Assembly: GCA_963842775.1 (NCBI GenBank)
Contig: CAWJHQ010000001.1
Location: forward strand, 124,001-188,000
Direction: 5' to 3'
Source of the DNA: R-RK-3 sp963842775
GTDB lineage: Bacteria > Pseudomonadota > Alphaproteobacteria > Rhizobiales > Rhodomicrobiaceae
DNA length: 64,000 nt
The position numbers and the translations under genes are program-made. The notes under the pieces are model-generated. The model saw nothing but the letters and a program-made list of their open reading frames with translations. It did no database searches and was not told the DNA's origin. Below are positions 36,810-45,032 of the stretch, piece after piece (the first letter of the stretch is position 1; the number at the start of each line of letters is the position of its first letter).

Positions 36810-37856
36810 ATGAAACTCTTTGTCGATGTCGCAAAGCTCGAGGCCGAGGGGATTGTCTCGCCCCAACAGGCCGCGCAGATCCGTCGCATCGCGGCCGCCG
36901 ATACCGGTGTGCTCGCGGTCAATGTGATTGCCGTTATCGGCGCCTTCGCAGTCATCGCCGGTCTGCTTGCGATGCGTCCCACCAGCGTGCAGGTGGCGGT
37001 GATCGGCTTCGGCCTCACCATAGCAGGCGGGCTGATCCGCAAGTTCCGCCAGACGCAGCTTGGTTTCCTCGGTTCTTCTCTGATCGTGATCGGTGCAGTC
37101 CTATTGGCCGCGGGGCTTATTCTCAAGTGCTCGACGCCAGGCACCGCGGGCCTTTTCTTTACCTGCCCTGCCACGCCAAAGTGGTACGGGCATGCGGTGA
37201 TATTCCTGGTTGCCGCCGCGTGGCTGCTGACCGTCGGAGCCTTGGCGCAGAATGGGCTGTTGGTCGTGCTCTCCGTCTTCGCCCTGGCCGGCGCGCTCGG
37301 CAGCAGCACCGGCTACTGGCATGCAAGCTACGGCCTTCTTGTGCGCGAGGCGACCGTCACCATCACCGTGTTCGGGCTGCTGGGGGCGCTGGCGAGCTAT
37401 CTATCGATGCGGGTGCTCGAGGAGCCCTACGCACGTCTTGCGCGCCTGTTCGCTTTGATGGCGCTGCTATGGGTGAATTTCGGCTTTTGGGTCGGCTCCT
37501 TGTGGGGGGATTATCCTCTCGAGGCGTGGATTGCTCCGGATTTGACATTTCAGCCATACAGCAAAGAAAACTGGGACGCCTTGCAGGCCTGGAAAGCTCA
37601 AGCGTTCTTCATTTCGCGTGATGTGTTCGCGGTGGTGTGGGCGCTGGCTCTGGCCGGCGTCGGAACGTGGGGCGCCGTAACCAACCGGCGCGGCGCTGTG
37701 AATATGGCCGCCACCTTCGCGGGCATCCATTTCTACACGCAATGGTTCGAGCGCCTGCAGGCCTCGCCGGAAGCCGTCATGATCGCTGGTGTGATCGCCG
37801 TGGCTGTGGCATTCGCCCTGTGGCGCTACAATCAGGGACGGCAGGCCTCAGCGTGA
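36810..37856 (+). CDS. Polytopic inner-membrane protein, DUF2157-like
   Basis: A 348-residue protein with a short cytosolic start containing LEAEGIVSPQQAAQIRRIAA, as in the DUF2157 N-terminus. About nine or ten membrane helices follow (VLAVNVIAVIGAFAVIAGLL, VQVAVIGFGLTIAGGLI and so on). The function is unknown. The start at 36810 is preferred; the upstream 36777 start adds a Cys-rich stretch without support. It lies in the lptE-holA insert. Confidence 0.75.
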   Translation: MKLFVDVAKLEAEGIVSPQQAAQIRRIAAADTGVLAVNVIAVIGAFAVIAGLLAMRPTSVQVAVIGFGLTIAGGLIRKFRQTQLGFLGSSLIVIGAVLLAAGLILKCSTPGTAGLFFTCPATPKWYGHAVIFLVAAAWLLTVGALAQNGLLVVLSVFALAGALGSSTGYWHASYGLLVREATVTITVFGLLGALASYLSMRVLEEPYARLARLFALMALLWVNFGFWVGSLWGDYPLEAWIAPDLTFQPYSKENWDALQAWKAQAFFISRDVFAVVWALALAGVGTWGAVTNRRGAVNMAATFAGIHFYTQWFERLQASPEAVMIAGVIAVAVAFALWRYNQGRQASA

Positions 37857-37889
37857 ATCGGACTGTCACCACTGCATAACGGTGCCAGT

Positions 37890-38363
37890 TTGACGGACAT
37901 TGACGTCATTTTGATCAAGGACGGCCATAACCGGCGGCTTGATGAACTCGTCCTGGACATCCTGTCGCCACGCTATGAGTTTCTCGGGTTCGAAGATGCC
38001 TCGTCGAGCAGATTCGCCGATGTTGTTTCAGCCGGTGTCATACCGGGATGGGGCATCGTCATCGATGTTGGATTGCGGCTGCGACGAAGTCCCAGCTACT
38101 GGGCGGAGGTCTCCGCCGATACGTCGGTCCTGCTGGTGCACATTGGGATGCAGCCCATGATCCGGCGCTATACGAACGGCCAATTGCTGGTCGACGCCAC
38201 AGGTGTTCCCGCCTGCCGTGCTCTGCTCATCAGCCCTTCTGCGCAGTTCACGGATCAGGGCGATGGCGAAATCCTGGCGCACGCCCTGATTGAACAAGAG
38301 TTGGGAGCCAGCCTGTTCGACGCCACCAGCTTCGTCGGGTTCACCGTCTTCGAACTGCGTTAG
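37890..38363 (+). CDS. Uncharacterised soluble protein
   Basis: A 157-residue protein starting at TTG (MTDIDVILIKDGHNRRLDELVL). It has no signal peptide or membrane segment, a regular alpha/beta hydrophobic pattern and normal codon use. I do not recognise the family. It starts 34 bases after the preceding membrane-protein gene and could share its transcript. Confidence 0.5.
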   Translation: MTDIDVILIKDGHNRRLDELVLDILSPRYEFLGFEDASSSRFADVVSAGVIPGWGIVIDVGLRLRRSPSYWAEVSADTSVLLVHIGMQPMIRRYTNGQLLVDATGVPACRALLISPSAQFTDQGDGEILAHALIEQELGASLFDATSFVGFTVFELR

Positions 38364-38711
38364 GGTCGTGTAACCGGCCATTGGCCGGAATGGCGCTCAT
38401 CACCCATTACGGAACTGCCGGAAGGTGTGGACCGAACCAAAGGGCGCGCGAGCAAGAGGCGCCACTCACGTCAAAGGCATTGGACGGTGTTCTCATTCTC
38501 TCCGGCGGGGGGCGTCAGCATGGAGCCGCTGTGTATGAGATGCCGCGAAAAAGCCTTGCTTGAGTGGGCACCTGCGCCGCTCGCACACGATTGAGGGAAA
38601 AGAGCCGGAACGGTTCCGCGCTCGCTCGATCCACGGGAACCCGGCACGTCCGGATTTGTTTCTCCCCGATTTTCTGGCCGCCTCCTTTTTTTACGAACAA
38701 TTTTGGTGCTC
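38364..38711. other. Intergenic region with no recognisable feature
   Basis: About 350 bp between the uncharacterised gene and the ADP-ribosylglycohydrolase-like gene. No repeat copy or coding frame with support was seen. It probably contains the promoter of the downstream gene. Confidence 0.4.
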
Positions 38712-40546
38712 ATGCAAATATCGTTACGTCTGCGATTGGCAATCTGCCTCTTGGCGGCCAGCCTCATCGGTGTCTCCACTCATACCGGGTACGCGGAGCC
38801 AAGACGCGAGCTCGATGCCGAGAGCTATGGCCGCCATCTGCGTGGCATGTGGCTTGCGCAAACCATCGCCAACTGGACTGGGCTCGAAACCGAAGGCACG
38901 AAAATCGAGAGTCCCTTTCTCACCGATGCCGATTGGGGCAGCGCGATCAATTTCGTCTTTCATGAGCCATGGCCCGCCGATGATGACACCGATGTCGAGT
39001 ACATCCTGCTGCATCTGATGACGGAATATGAGACCACCCTGTTGACGCCCCAGCAATTGGCCGATGGTTGGGACACCTATTTCAGGCGCGAGGATTTTGT
39101 CTGGATATCAAATCTCACGTCGCTGCGGCTGATCCGGCGCGGTGCGTTACCACCGGCCACAGGCATGGGCGCCGTCAATGCCGCGAACGATCCGCAGGAA
39201 GAGATGAGCTACCTGATGATCGATGCGCAGCTTACCACTGAGCTGTGCGGCGCCCTGGCGCCTGGGATGCCAGTTTATGCGCTGCGCATTTGCGATTTGC
39301 CTATCCGCAATACGTCCGCGAGCTATGCGGCTCACGCGGCGCAGCATTTCATGCTGCTCTACGCTCTGGCTCCCGTCGTCGATCCCTCGCTCAGCGAGCG
39401 GGAAAAGGTCATCTGGCTCGCGACCGAGGCGCGCAAATACATCCCCAATTCCTCGAAGACCGCCGATATTTTCGACTTCGTGCTGGGGGACTTCCTGCGC
39501 CAATGTCCGCAAGCGGATGCGCCGGGCTGCAACGATTGGGAGGCGACACGCGACCGCATCGGCGACCGTTATCAGCGCCATGCGGCCCTCAACGGGTTCA
39601 AATATTATGACTGGTACGATTCCGCGGTGAATTACGCGCACCGGAATTATGGCGCTGCTTTTCGGCCAGGGCGATCTCAAGCGCACGATCCAGATCGGCA
39701 CGCTGGCGGGATGGGATTCCGACAACGGAACGGCCACCATGGGAGGCTTGCTCGGTTTGATGAACGGCTATGATTGGGTGGTCGCCCAGTTCCCGGATCG
39801 CAAGCTGTCGGACCGCTACAGCATACGCCGCACCCGCAGCTTTGAGTTGCCGGACTACTTGCCTGACGATCCCGCCGCGGAAGATACTTTCGAGATGATG
39901 TCCAAGCGGATGCTGCCGCTTGTCGCGCAGGCGCTCGACAAGGGGGGCGGAAATGTTCGCGACCAGACATATCATCTGCCCGCGCTGCCGGCAGCGAACC
40001 AGGCCGAGCTGGCGCCCACGACGCAATTATATGAGAGCAGCGCCAATAATCGCATGCGGCTCGAAGGCGGCAGCGTCACGGCGCTGTCCTCAGGTGCCGG
40101 GCTCGCCGGTGAAGACAGTCCCCAGGCAGCAACTTTCGCGGATGGCGCCGAGCACGATTTCTCAGGGCGGGAACCGCCTTCGCCTTCGGACGAATTTTGG
40201 GGGTTTCGGCGACAAGGTCGAGTTCACGGTTACGTACAGCCACGCGGTGCCGTTGAAGACACTGCGCCTCATTGAGGGCGGTGCGCATTCCAGTCTCGTC
40301 GGCTATTTCCGGACACTTACGCCGCAGGTCCTGGTCGGCGGTTCGTGGCAGAACTTGCCGGCAGGCGCGTTACCCTCGGCCGAGCCAACCTCCGCTCCTT
40401 ACCAGATCATCGACTGGAGCCTGCCCGCGACGCTGCTCGTCGCAGGCATTCGCCTGAGCGGCACGACCGTCGGCGGGTTTGCCAGTATTATCGAGCTGGA
40501 CGCACTGTCGGACATTGCCGCGAAGGTCTACGTCGCAGGACCGTAG
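38712..40546 (+). CDS. Secreted ADP-ribosylglycohydrolase-like protein with C-terminal discoidin-like domain, two suspected +1 errors
   Basis: About 610 residues after correction. The signal peptide ends HTGYA. The ADP-ribosylglycohydrolase core starts ESYGRHLRGMWLAQTIANW. It has the first metal motif WPADDDTDVEYILLHLM near residue 100, and the second in LAGWDSDNGTATMGGLLGLM, giving the dinuclear Mg/Mn site of the DraG/ARH family. The C-terminus resembles a galactose-binding or discoidin fold (GGFGDKVEFTVTYSHAVPLK). Frames break at 39650-39652 and in the GGGGG run at 40195-40203. Export of such a hydrolase is unusual; the substrate may be an ADP-ribosyl or other N-glycosidic group. Confidence 0.8.
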
Positions 40547-40684
40547 CAATTCTCGCGGAATTCGACACCCAAGCCGATCGGCGTTGCCGCGGTCAAGGCC
40601 GTATGCAGCGACATGCCTTGCCAAAAGCCGCTCTACGATCCAGCGGTCGCGCCCAACCGTTCAGCCGGACAGGCCGGCCGCCGA

Positions 40685-41026
40685 TCATTGAACGCATTTA
40701 TATCCGCCAAATCTCTCGGCGATCAGGAATTCGGGCTCGCTCCACCTGAAGCAGGCCGTACTGACGCAACGGCTCTCACGGCTCACGCATGATTGGGGGC
40801 AGCCGTCGAAACGGTCCTCAAAACGGGAGCGCAGGTCGCAGATCTTGCGGCACATTTGGCGCTGCTCGTAGCAGAACTCCGCCACGTCCACTTCCTGCTC
40901 ATCCTCTAGACGCGAGTCCGGATAGGTCTTACGCGTTTCGACGTCGGCAGCGAGAAGCGGCGCGCTGGCTCCTGCGAAAGTGAACGCCAGAAACAGACAG
41001 CAAAATAATAGACTAGCCCAACGCAT
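40685..41026 (-). CDS. Small secreted Cys-rich protein
   Basis: A 113-residue protein with a signal peptide (LLFCCLFLAFTFAGASAPLLAA). The mature part has eight Cys (FCYEQRQMCRKICDLRS, GCPQSCVSRESRCVSTAC), probably forming disulphides in the periplasm. I do not recognise the family. It is convergent with the ADP-ribosylglycohydrolase-like gene and is the last gene of the lptE-holA insert. Confidence 0.65.
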   Translation of the reverse strand: MRWASLLFCCLFLAFTFAGASAPLLAADVETRKTYPDSRLEDEQEVDVAEFCYEQRQMCRKICDLRSRFEDRFDGCPQSCVSRESRCVSTACFRWSEPEFLIAERFGGYKCVQ

Positions 41027-41250
41027 CCCCGCCTCCGCCCAAACCCCGTTTTCAGTGCGACGCGCCAGCTAACGATTATTTCGTGCCCTTACTGTGTTGA
41101 CAGATAGGCATTTTCGACGCATTCAGGGCCGAAATCCGGCACGCGCCGCGCCCGAAAACTGACGCTCGACAGGCCTTGAAGCGTGTTGATCGGTACTCTG
41201 GCTGCGTATCGCATCTTGCCAATCCCGTTCCGCCGCGCTAAGCGCTCGCC

Positions 41251-42289
41251 ATGGTCGCCATCAAAGCCACCGAACTGCCGGGTCTGCTGAAATCGCCCTC
41301 GAAGCCCGAGGCGTTCCTGATCCATGGCAGCGATGCCGGCCAGGTCGCCGAGACCGCGCGATCGCTCGCCGCTACCTTAAGCGCCATCGCCGCGCCGCCC
41401 GGCGAAATCATCCGGCTCAGCGAGCAGGATCTGGCGCAAACGCCGGGGCGTCTGGCCAGCGAGGCGCGCAGTTTCGCCATGTTCGGCGGCCGGCCGGTCA
41501 TTCTGGTGAAGCAGGCGCCGCAGCTCACGCCCGCGCTGTTCGAGGAGCTGCTCGGCCGCGCCGCTCGCGGCCTTCATCGTCATCGAGGCGGGCAATCTGA
41601 AGAAGGACGCCAAGCTCCGGCAATTATTCGAGAAGGCGAAAAACGCCGCCGCCATCGTCTGCTATGGCGCGGACAGCCGCAGCCTGCAGCAGCTCATTCG
41701 CGAGGATGTGCAGAAGGCCGGGCTGACCATCGCGCCCGACGCGGCGCAGCGTCTCGGACAGCTGCTCGGCGGGGATTGGGCGGTGTCGCGCGCCGAAATC
41801 GCCAAGCTGACGCTGTATGCGGCCGGCGAACCGCAGATCACTCTGGAACATGTCGAAGCGGTGGTCGGCGACGCCTCGGCGCATGCTTTCGACGAGGCGA
41901 TCGCGGCGGCGCTGTCGGGCGATGCCGCCACGGCGCTGGCCCAGCTCGACGGCTTGGCCGGAGCCGGAACGCCCGCATCGGTGCTGTTGAGTGTGCTCGG
42001 CGGCCATCTGCAAAAGCTGCATGCCCTGCTCGGCGCCATCGACCGGGGCGAGAGCTTCGACGCCGCCGCCGCGAAGCTGCGTCCGCCCCCGCATTTCCGC
42101 CAGAAGGATGCGATGAAGGCGCAGGTCGCGCGCTGGACCGTGCGCAGCATCGCCGCCGCCATCGAGGCCGCGCATGAAACCATGCGGCAGACCCGGCTGA
42201 AACCGGGGCTGGAACATGAGCTGGTCGCGGATTTCATCATCCGCATCGCCAGGCGCGGGGCGGGCAGGGCGAAGACGCGGGCCGCCTGA
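41251..42289 (+). CDS. holA: DNA polymerase III delta subunit, one suspected +1 error
   Basis: Clamp-loader subunit that opens the beta clamp. After correction it has about 345 residues. The N-terminal domain reads LIHGSDAGQVAETARSLA, and PGRLASEARSFAMFGGRPVIL follows. The frame changes at about 41556-41563, where LAAFIVIEAGNLKKDAKLRQ continues in the +1 frame. The helical C-terminal part (RLGQLLGGDWAVSRAEIAKL, LLSVLGGHLQKLHALLGAI) is typical. It is usually the gene after lptE; the two are split here by accessory DNA. Confidence 0.93.
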
Positions 42290-42425
42290 TCGCCCGGGCG
42301 GTGAACGAAAGGCGCTGATGACCAGCTAAATCGCTGTCCCCATTGGTATTCCAGCCGATATTCACGGCCCCCGCGTGGAGGTAATTTGGAGTGTTTCATG
42401 TGTATTGCGTACGGAGTTTTGAGAA

Positions 42426-42575
42426 ATGAAAATTGTAACGAGAACTTGCCTGTTCGAACCCGCTCACTGGTTCATCAGCATTATGTTCCTGCTGTTGCTG
42501 CCGTTCCTGGCCATCTGGACGGATAACAAGCTGCTCGCGTCGATCCACTGGTCCAACCTCACGCGGGGTCGATAG
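42426..42575 (+). CDS. Small single-span membrane protein, 49 residues
   Basis: The product reads MKIVTRTCLFEPAHW, then one hydrophobic helix FISIMFLLLLPFLAIW and a short tail. It ends exactly one base before the ATG of the next gene, which supports translation of both from one message. The function is unknown. Confidence 0.5.
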   Translation: MKIVTRTCLFEPAHWFISIMFLLLLPFLAIWTDNKLLASIHWSNLTRGR

Positions 42576-43061
42576 ATGAACGCTGTGGATTGGTTCTCCG
42601 TCTTCGAGCTGCTGTTCAAGGGACCGTCCGGATGGCTATCCCTGGCGCTCGGCGCTGCCGCAACGGCTGCCGCCGGATATTTCAGCGCCCGGCATCGATA
42701 CAAACGCGTTAGGGTCACCACCTACGCCTATGTGGGTGGCGAAAAGGGTTTCGAGACGTGCAATGAGAGCGACATCGACGATATGTTCCGGAGCTTCGAG
42801 CGCTACGACATCAAGGTTCAGGGGCTGGTCAAAGAGTTCAACCAAGCCAAAGGCGGAGCGCGCTCGGACATCGGCGAGCACATTCTCAAGGTGGCGGAAC
42901 AGATGATCGAAGAATGTGAGGAGCTGTTTCGGATGAACATCGCCTTCCGGACTCTTGAAGCGCATCAGCGTTTCCTGGATCAGATAGACAACCGTCGCAG
43001 CCGGGCCGTTCGGCTGCGTGAGGAAGCGCAGTGGTTTCAGCGGATGAGCAGTGCGGCCTGA
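42576..43061 (+). CDS. Uncharacterised membrane-anchored coiled-coil-like protein
   Basis: A 161-residue protein with an N-terminal membrane segment (GPSGWLSLALGAAATAAAGYF) and a charged helical cytosolic part (VKEFNQAKGGARSDIGEHILKVAEQMIEEC). The ATG follows directly after the stop of the 49-residue gene, so the two form a pair. I do not recognise the family. Confidence 0.6.
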   Translation: MNAVDWFSVFELLFKGPSGWLSLALGAAATAAAGYFSARHRYKRVRVTTYAYVGGEKGFETCNESDIDDMFRSFERYDIKVQGLVKEFNQAKGGARSDIGEHILKVAEQMIEECEELFRMNIAFRTLEAHQRFLDQIDNRRSRAVRLREEAQWFQRMSSAA

Positions 43062-43086
43062 AACGAAAAAGACACATTGACCACCG

Positions 43087-43632
43087 ATGACCCTGCTCGT
43101 CCACATCGCGGCTGAAAACCGCGCCGCCGCCATCCGCCGGACCGGAATAGCGGCGACGCGCTGGCGGCCCGACCCGGCGGACCATCCAGAATGCGATCGC
43201 GCCGTGTGGGCGTTTCCGGTGCTGCCGAGCTACACCCTCACCCATTCCTGGGCGCGCGAATTGAAGCGCTCCGGCCGTTCCACGCTCGCCGCGATCACCT
43301 TCCGTGCGCCCGACGACGAGCTGGTTTTCGCGCGGCATTTCTCCGGAGCGCCGCGGGCGATGACCGCCGCCAAAGCCGCTGGCATGATCCGCGCCGCCGG
43401 GGATGCGCGCGGCTATGAAATCATCGTGCCGCGCCGCATCCCGCCGAAGGACATCGTCCGCATACAGATATTACCGCGCGCGACCGGCTGGCGTTATTGG
43501 CCGGCGGCGAGAGGCGCGCCGATGCGTCTCTGCGATTGCCCCATATGCCTGCCGCGCGGCGAGGTGAACGCCCGCCGCTACCGCGAGCGGGTGATCGCCA
43601 GGATGACGGCGCGCGGCCTCGGCCCGGCATAG
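43087..43632 (+). CDS. Uncharacterised protein with a CxCxxC motif
   Basis: A 181-residue basic protein without signal or membrane segment. The C-terminal part carries MRLCDCPICLPRGEVNARRYRERV, a CxCxxC cluster that could bind metal. Codon use is like its neighbours. The stop codon TAG is made by the TA flank and first G of a repeat element, so the original end may be lost. I do not recognise the family. Confidence 0.55.
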   Translation: MTLLVHIAAENRAAAIRRTGIAATRWRPDPADHPECDRAVWAFPVLPSYTLTHSWARELKRSGRSTLAAITFRAPDDELVFARHFSGAPRAMTAAKAAGMIRAAGDARGYEIIVPRRIPPKDIVRIQILPRATGWRYWPAARGAPMRLCDCPICLPRGEVNARRYRERVIARMTARGLGPA

Positions 43633-43734
43633 TGCATCGATCCAAACGGAGGCTGCAGCCGGAGTTTGGTAAAATTGATGCAAAACAAAGAGCTAGGGCA
43701 CGGGCACGTGAACGAAGTGAATGTGTCGGTGCGC
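43632..43734. repeat. Miniature repeat element, family B, inverted copy, 103 bp
   Basis: It starts GTGCATCGATCCAAACGGAG and ends GTCGGTGCGC, the reverse complement of the copies at 3711 and 21522. TA lies at 43630-43631 and 43735-43736. The right TA is shared with the family A element that follows. Confidence 0.72.
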
Positions 43735-43736
43735 TA

Positions 43737-43867
43737 GAGCGCGATCAGGAAAAGCATGTCCCCGCAAAGGCGGGGATGGAATCCGGTTTTCCGTCCGATC
43801 GCGCGACCAGCAAAGAATCGAGAGCGGGCCTCCGGCTTCGATGTTTCCACTTCAACCGATCCCGCTT
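43737..43867. repeat. Miniature repeat element, family A, 131 bp, TA-flanked
   Basis: It starts GAGCGCGATCAGGAAAAGC and ends AACCGATCCCGCTT, with TA at 43735-43736 and 43868-43869. Compared with the copy in the GST gene (60190-60300) it carries an extra CCCCGCAAAGGCGGGG hairpin. A third, degenerate copy is at 53015-53134. Confidence 0.74.
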
Positions 43868-43884
43868 TAGGCGAGATGTTCGGT

Positions 43885-44160
43885 GCCAGGCCTTGCGGGA
43901 GGCTTCGGCGAGGCTCTTCATGGGAGCACTCGGCGCGCCTCTCTCGGTCATAAGCCTGGCATTTGAGCGAGGCTACGGCGGGGCCCTTCATCGGAGCACC
44001 CGCCCGCCTCTCGCGGCATAAGCCAGGCTTTGCGGGAGGGCTACCCGCGAGGCCCTTCATGGGGGCACCCGCACGCCTCTCGCGGTCATAAGCCTTGCAT
44101 TTGCGCGAGGCTGCTACGAGGCCCTTCATGGGGCACCCCGCGCGCCTCTCGCGCTTATGA
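43885..44160. repeat. Four imperfect tandem repeats of about 69 bp
   Basis: Units begin at about 43885, 43954, 44022 and 44092. Each contains a GCCNGGC/GCCTTGC start, GCGAGGC, CTTCATGGGAGCAC-like centre and CGCGCCTCTCGCGGTCATAA end. The units differ by single bases and small indels. On the minus strand each unit reads MTERGAPSAPMKSLAEASRK-like, which gives an artificial open frame of about 130 codons. I regard it as repeat DNA, not a gene. Confidence 0.7.
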
Positions 44161-44180
44161 ATCTGGCATCCGCGGCTCTA

Positions 44181-44241
44181 GTCCTTTGTTTGGTCGCATT
44201 TTCTCGACGCAAACCGGCATCCACTTTGCTGGAAAATGCTC
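44181..44241. repeat. Short dispersed repeat, family E, inverted copy, TA-flanked
   Basis: The reverse complement begins GAGCATTTTCCAGCAAAG and contains CCGGTTTGCGTCG and GAAAATGCGACCA, matching 9706-9770. TA lies at 44179-44180 and 44242-44243. The right TA with the element's terminal G makes the stop codon of the adjacent minus-strand peptide gene. Confidence 0.68.
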
Positions 44242-44432
44242 TAACGCTGCGGGACGGTGAAGATCGTGCCGCGATGGCGCAGCAACCACATCGTGCCGCA
44301 CCCGCCGACCGCACGGTCGGGCATCCCCGACACATCGATGATCGGCATATAGCCGCCCGCGACGCTGTCGACTTCCGCATCATCGAGGAAACGAATTTCG
44401 GCCTGTTGCTCTATGGTCTGCTGGCTGGTCAT
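44241..44432 (-). CDS. Small double-glycine-leader-like peptide precursor A, 63 residues
   Basis: The N-terminal 27 residues, ending AEIRFLDDAEVDSVAGG, have the acidic amphipathic pattern and GG end of leader peptides cleaved by C39 peptidase-ABC exporters. The core (YMPIIDVSGMPDRAVGGCG and TMWLLRHRGTIFTVPQR) is mildly basic with one Cys. A GGAG precedes the ATG at 44432. The stop is supplied by a flanking repeat, so the core may be longer or shorter than in the ancestor. No maturation or export gene is adjacent. Function inferred only from the leader. Confidence 0.5.
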   Translation of the reverse strand: MTSQQTIEQQAEIRFLDDAEVDSVAGGYMPIIDVSGMPDRAVGGCGTMWLLRHRGTIFTVPQR

Positions 44433-44502
44433 TTGCGGTCTCCATTGTCTGTCTGAATTTGCATTGCGGTGCTGGGTGTTTGTCTTGGTCGGCGCGCTCA
44501 GC

Positions 44503-44673
44503 CTATCTCACGTGATCGGCCGGCTTGTTGTGGGGGCCGCGTGCGGGCTGCGGGTCGTTGCCACCGAAGATGCTCTTCAGCCAGGAAAGAATGCCGGCGC
44601 CCGATGTCATATCGATCTCTTCCAGCGACAGTTCGCGAACCTCGACATTCGAATTCTTGGCGTCTTTGATCAT
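44503..44673 (-). CDS. Small leader-type peptide precursor B, 56 residues
   Basis: MIKDAKNSNVEVRELSLEE leads into IDMTSGAG, aligning with the leader of precursor A (EVREL/EIRFL, EEID/AEVD, SGAG/VAGG). The core ILSWLKSIFGGNDPQPARGP begins amphipathic and ends Pro/Asn/His-rich. A strong GGAGGA lies eight bases before the ATG. A and B are transcribed in the same direction, B first, 70 bp apart, so they probably share a promoter upstream of 44673. The GA processing site is seen in some leaders. Confidence 0.55.
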   Translation of the reverse strand: MIKDAKNSNVEVRELSLEEIDMTSGAGILSWLKSIFGGNDPQPARGPHNKPADHVR

Positions 44674-45032
44674 GATGGTGTCCTCCGATGGTCTGGTCCG
44701 GCCTGCCGGACCGCGTCTTTGCGCTCCCGATAGGTGCTATATTGCCGTGAGCGCGGCCCCGCCGCTGTACCGGAGGGAACAGGGGCGGAATTAAAATCGA
44801 TCGATGAAAATTTCCGAAGACATCACGGAAGCGGCTTATCCCGTTCGCTCCGGCCGCTCGATAGGTCGTAGCAGGTTGCCGTTCAGCCAGTTGACCGACG
44901 CCACGCCACATGCACACCTCGTTCGACACACTGCTTGGCGTCACGGTACGGTTGCCGCATGCTGGTTACCGGGAGTTCGTCTCCGAGACGGCGTAGGTTG
45001 GCTTCCAACGTCGCCTAAAGTTGGGAGCTTTT
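44674..45032. other. Intergenic region upstream of the leader-peptide pair
   Basis: About 360 bp between divergent transcripts. It should hold the promoter for the two peptide genes and for the gene at 45033. A plus-strand open frame from 44804 exists but overlaps the next gene and lacks recognisable character. No export or maturation gene is present. Confidence 0.4.

Noticed and set aside
43734..44129. A minus-strand protein with 23-residue repeats
   Set aside because: The periodicity comes from a 69-bp DNA repeat whose unit length is a multiple of three; part of the frame also runs into a miniature element.
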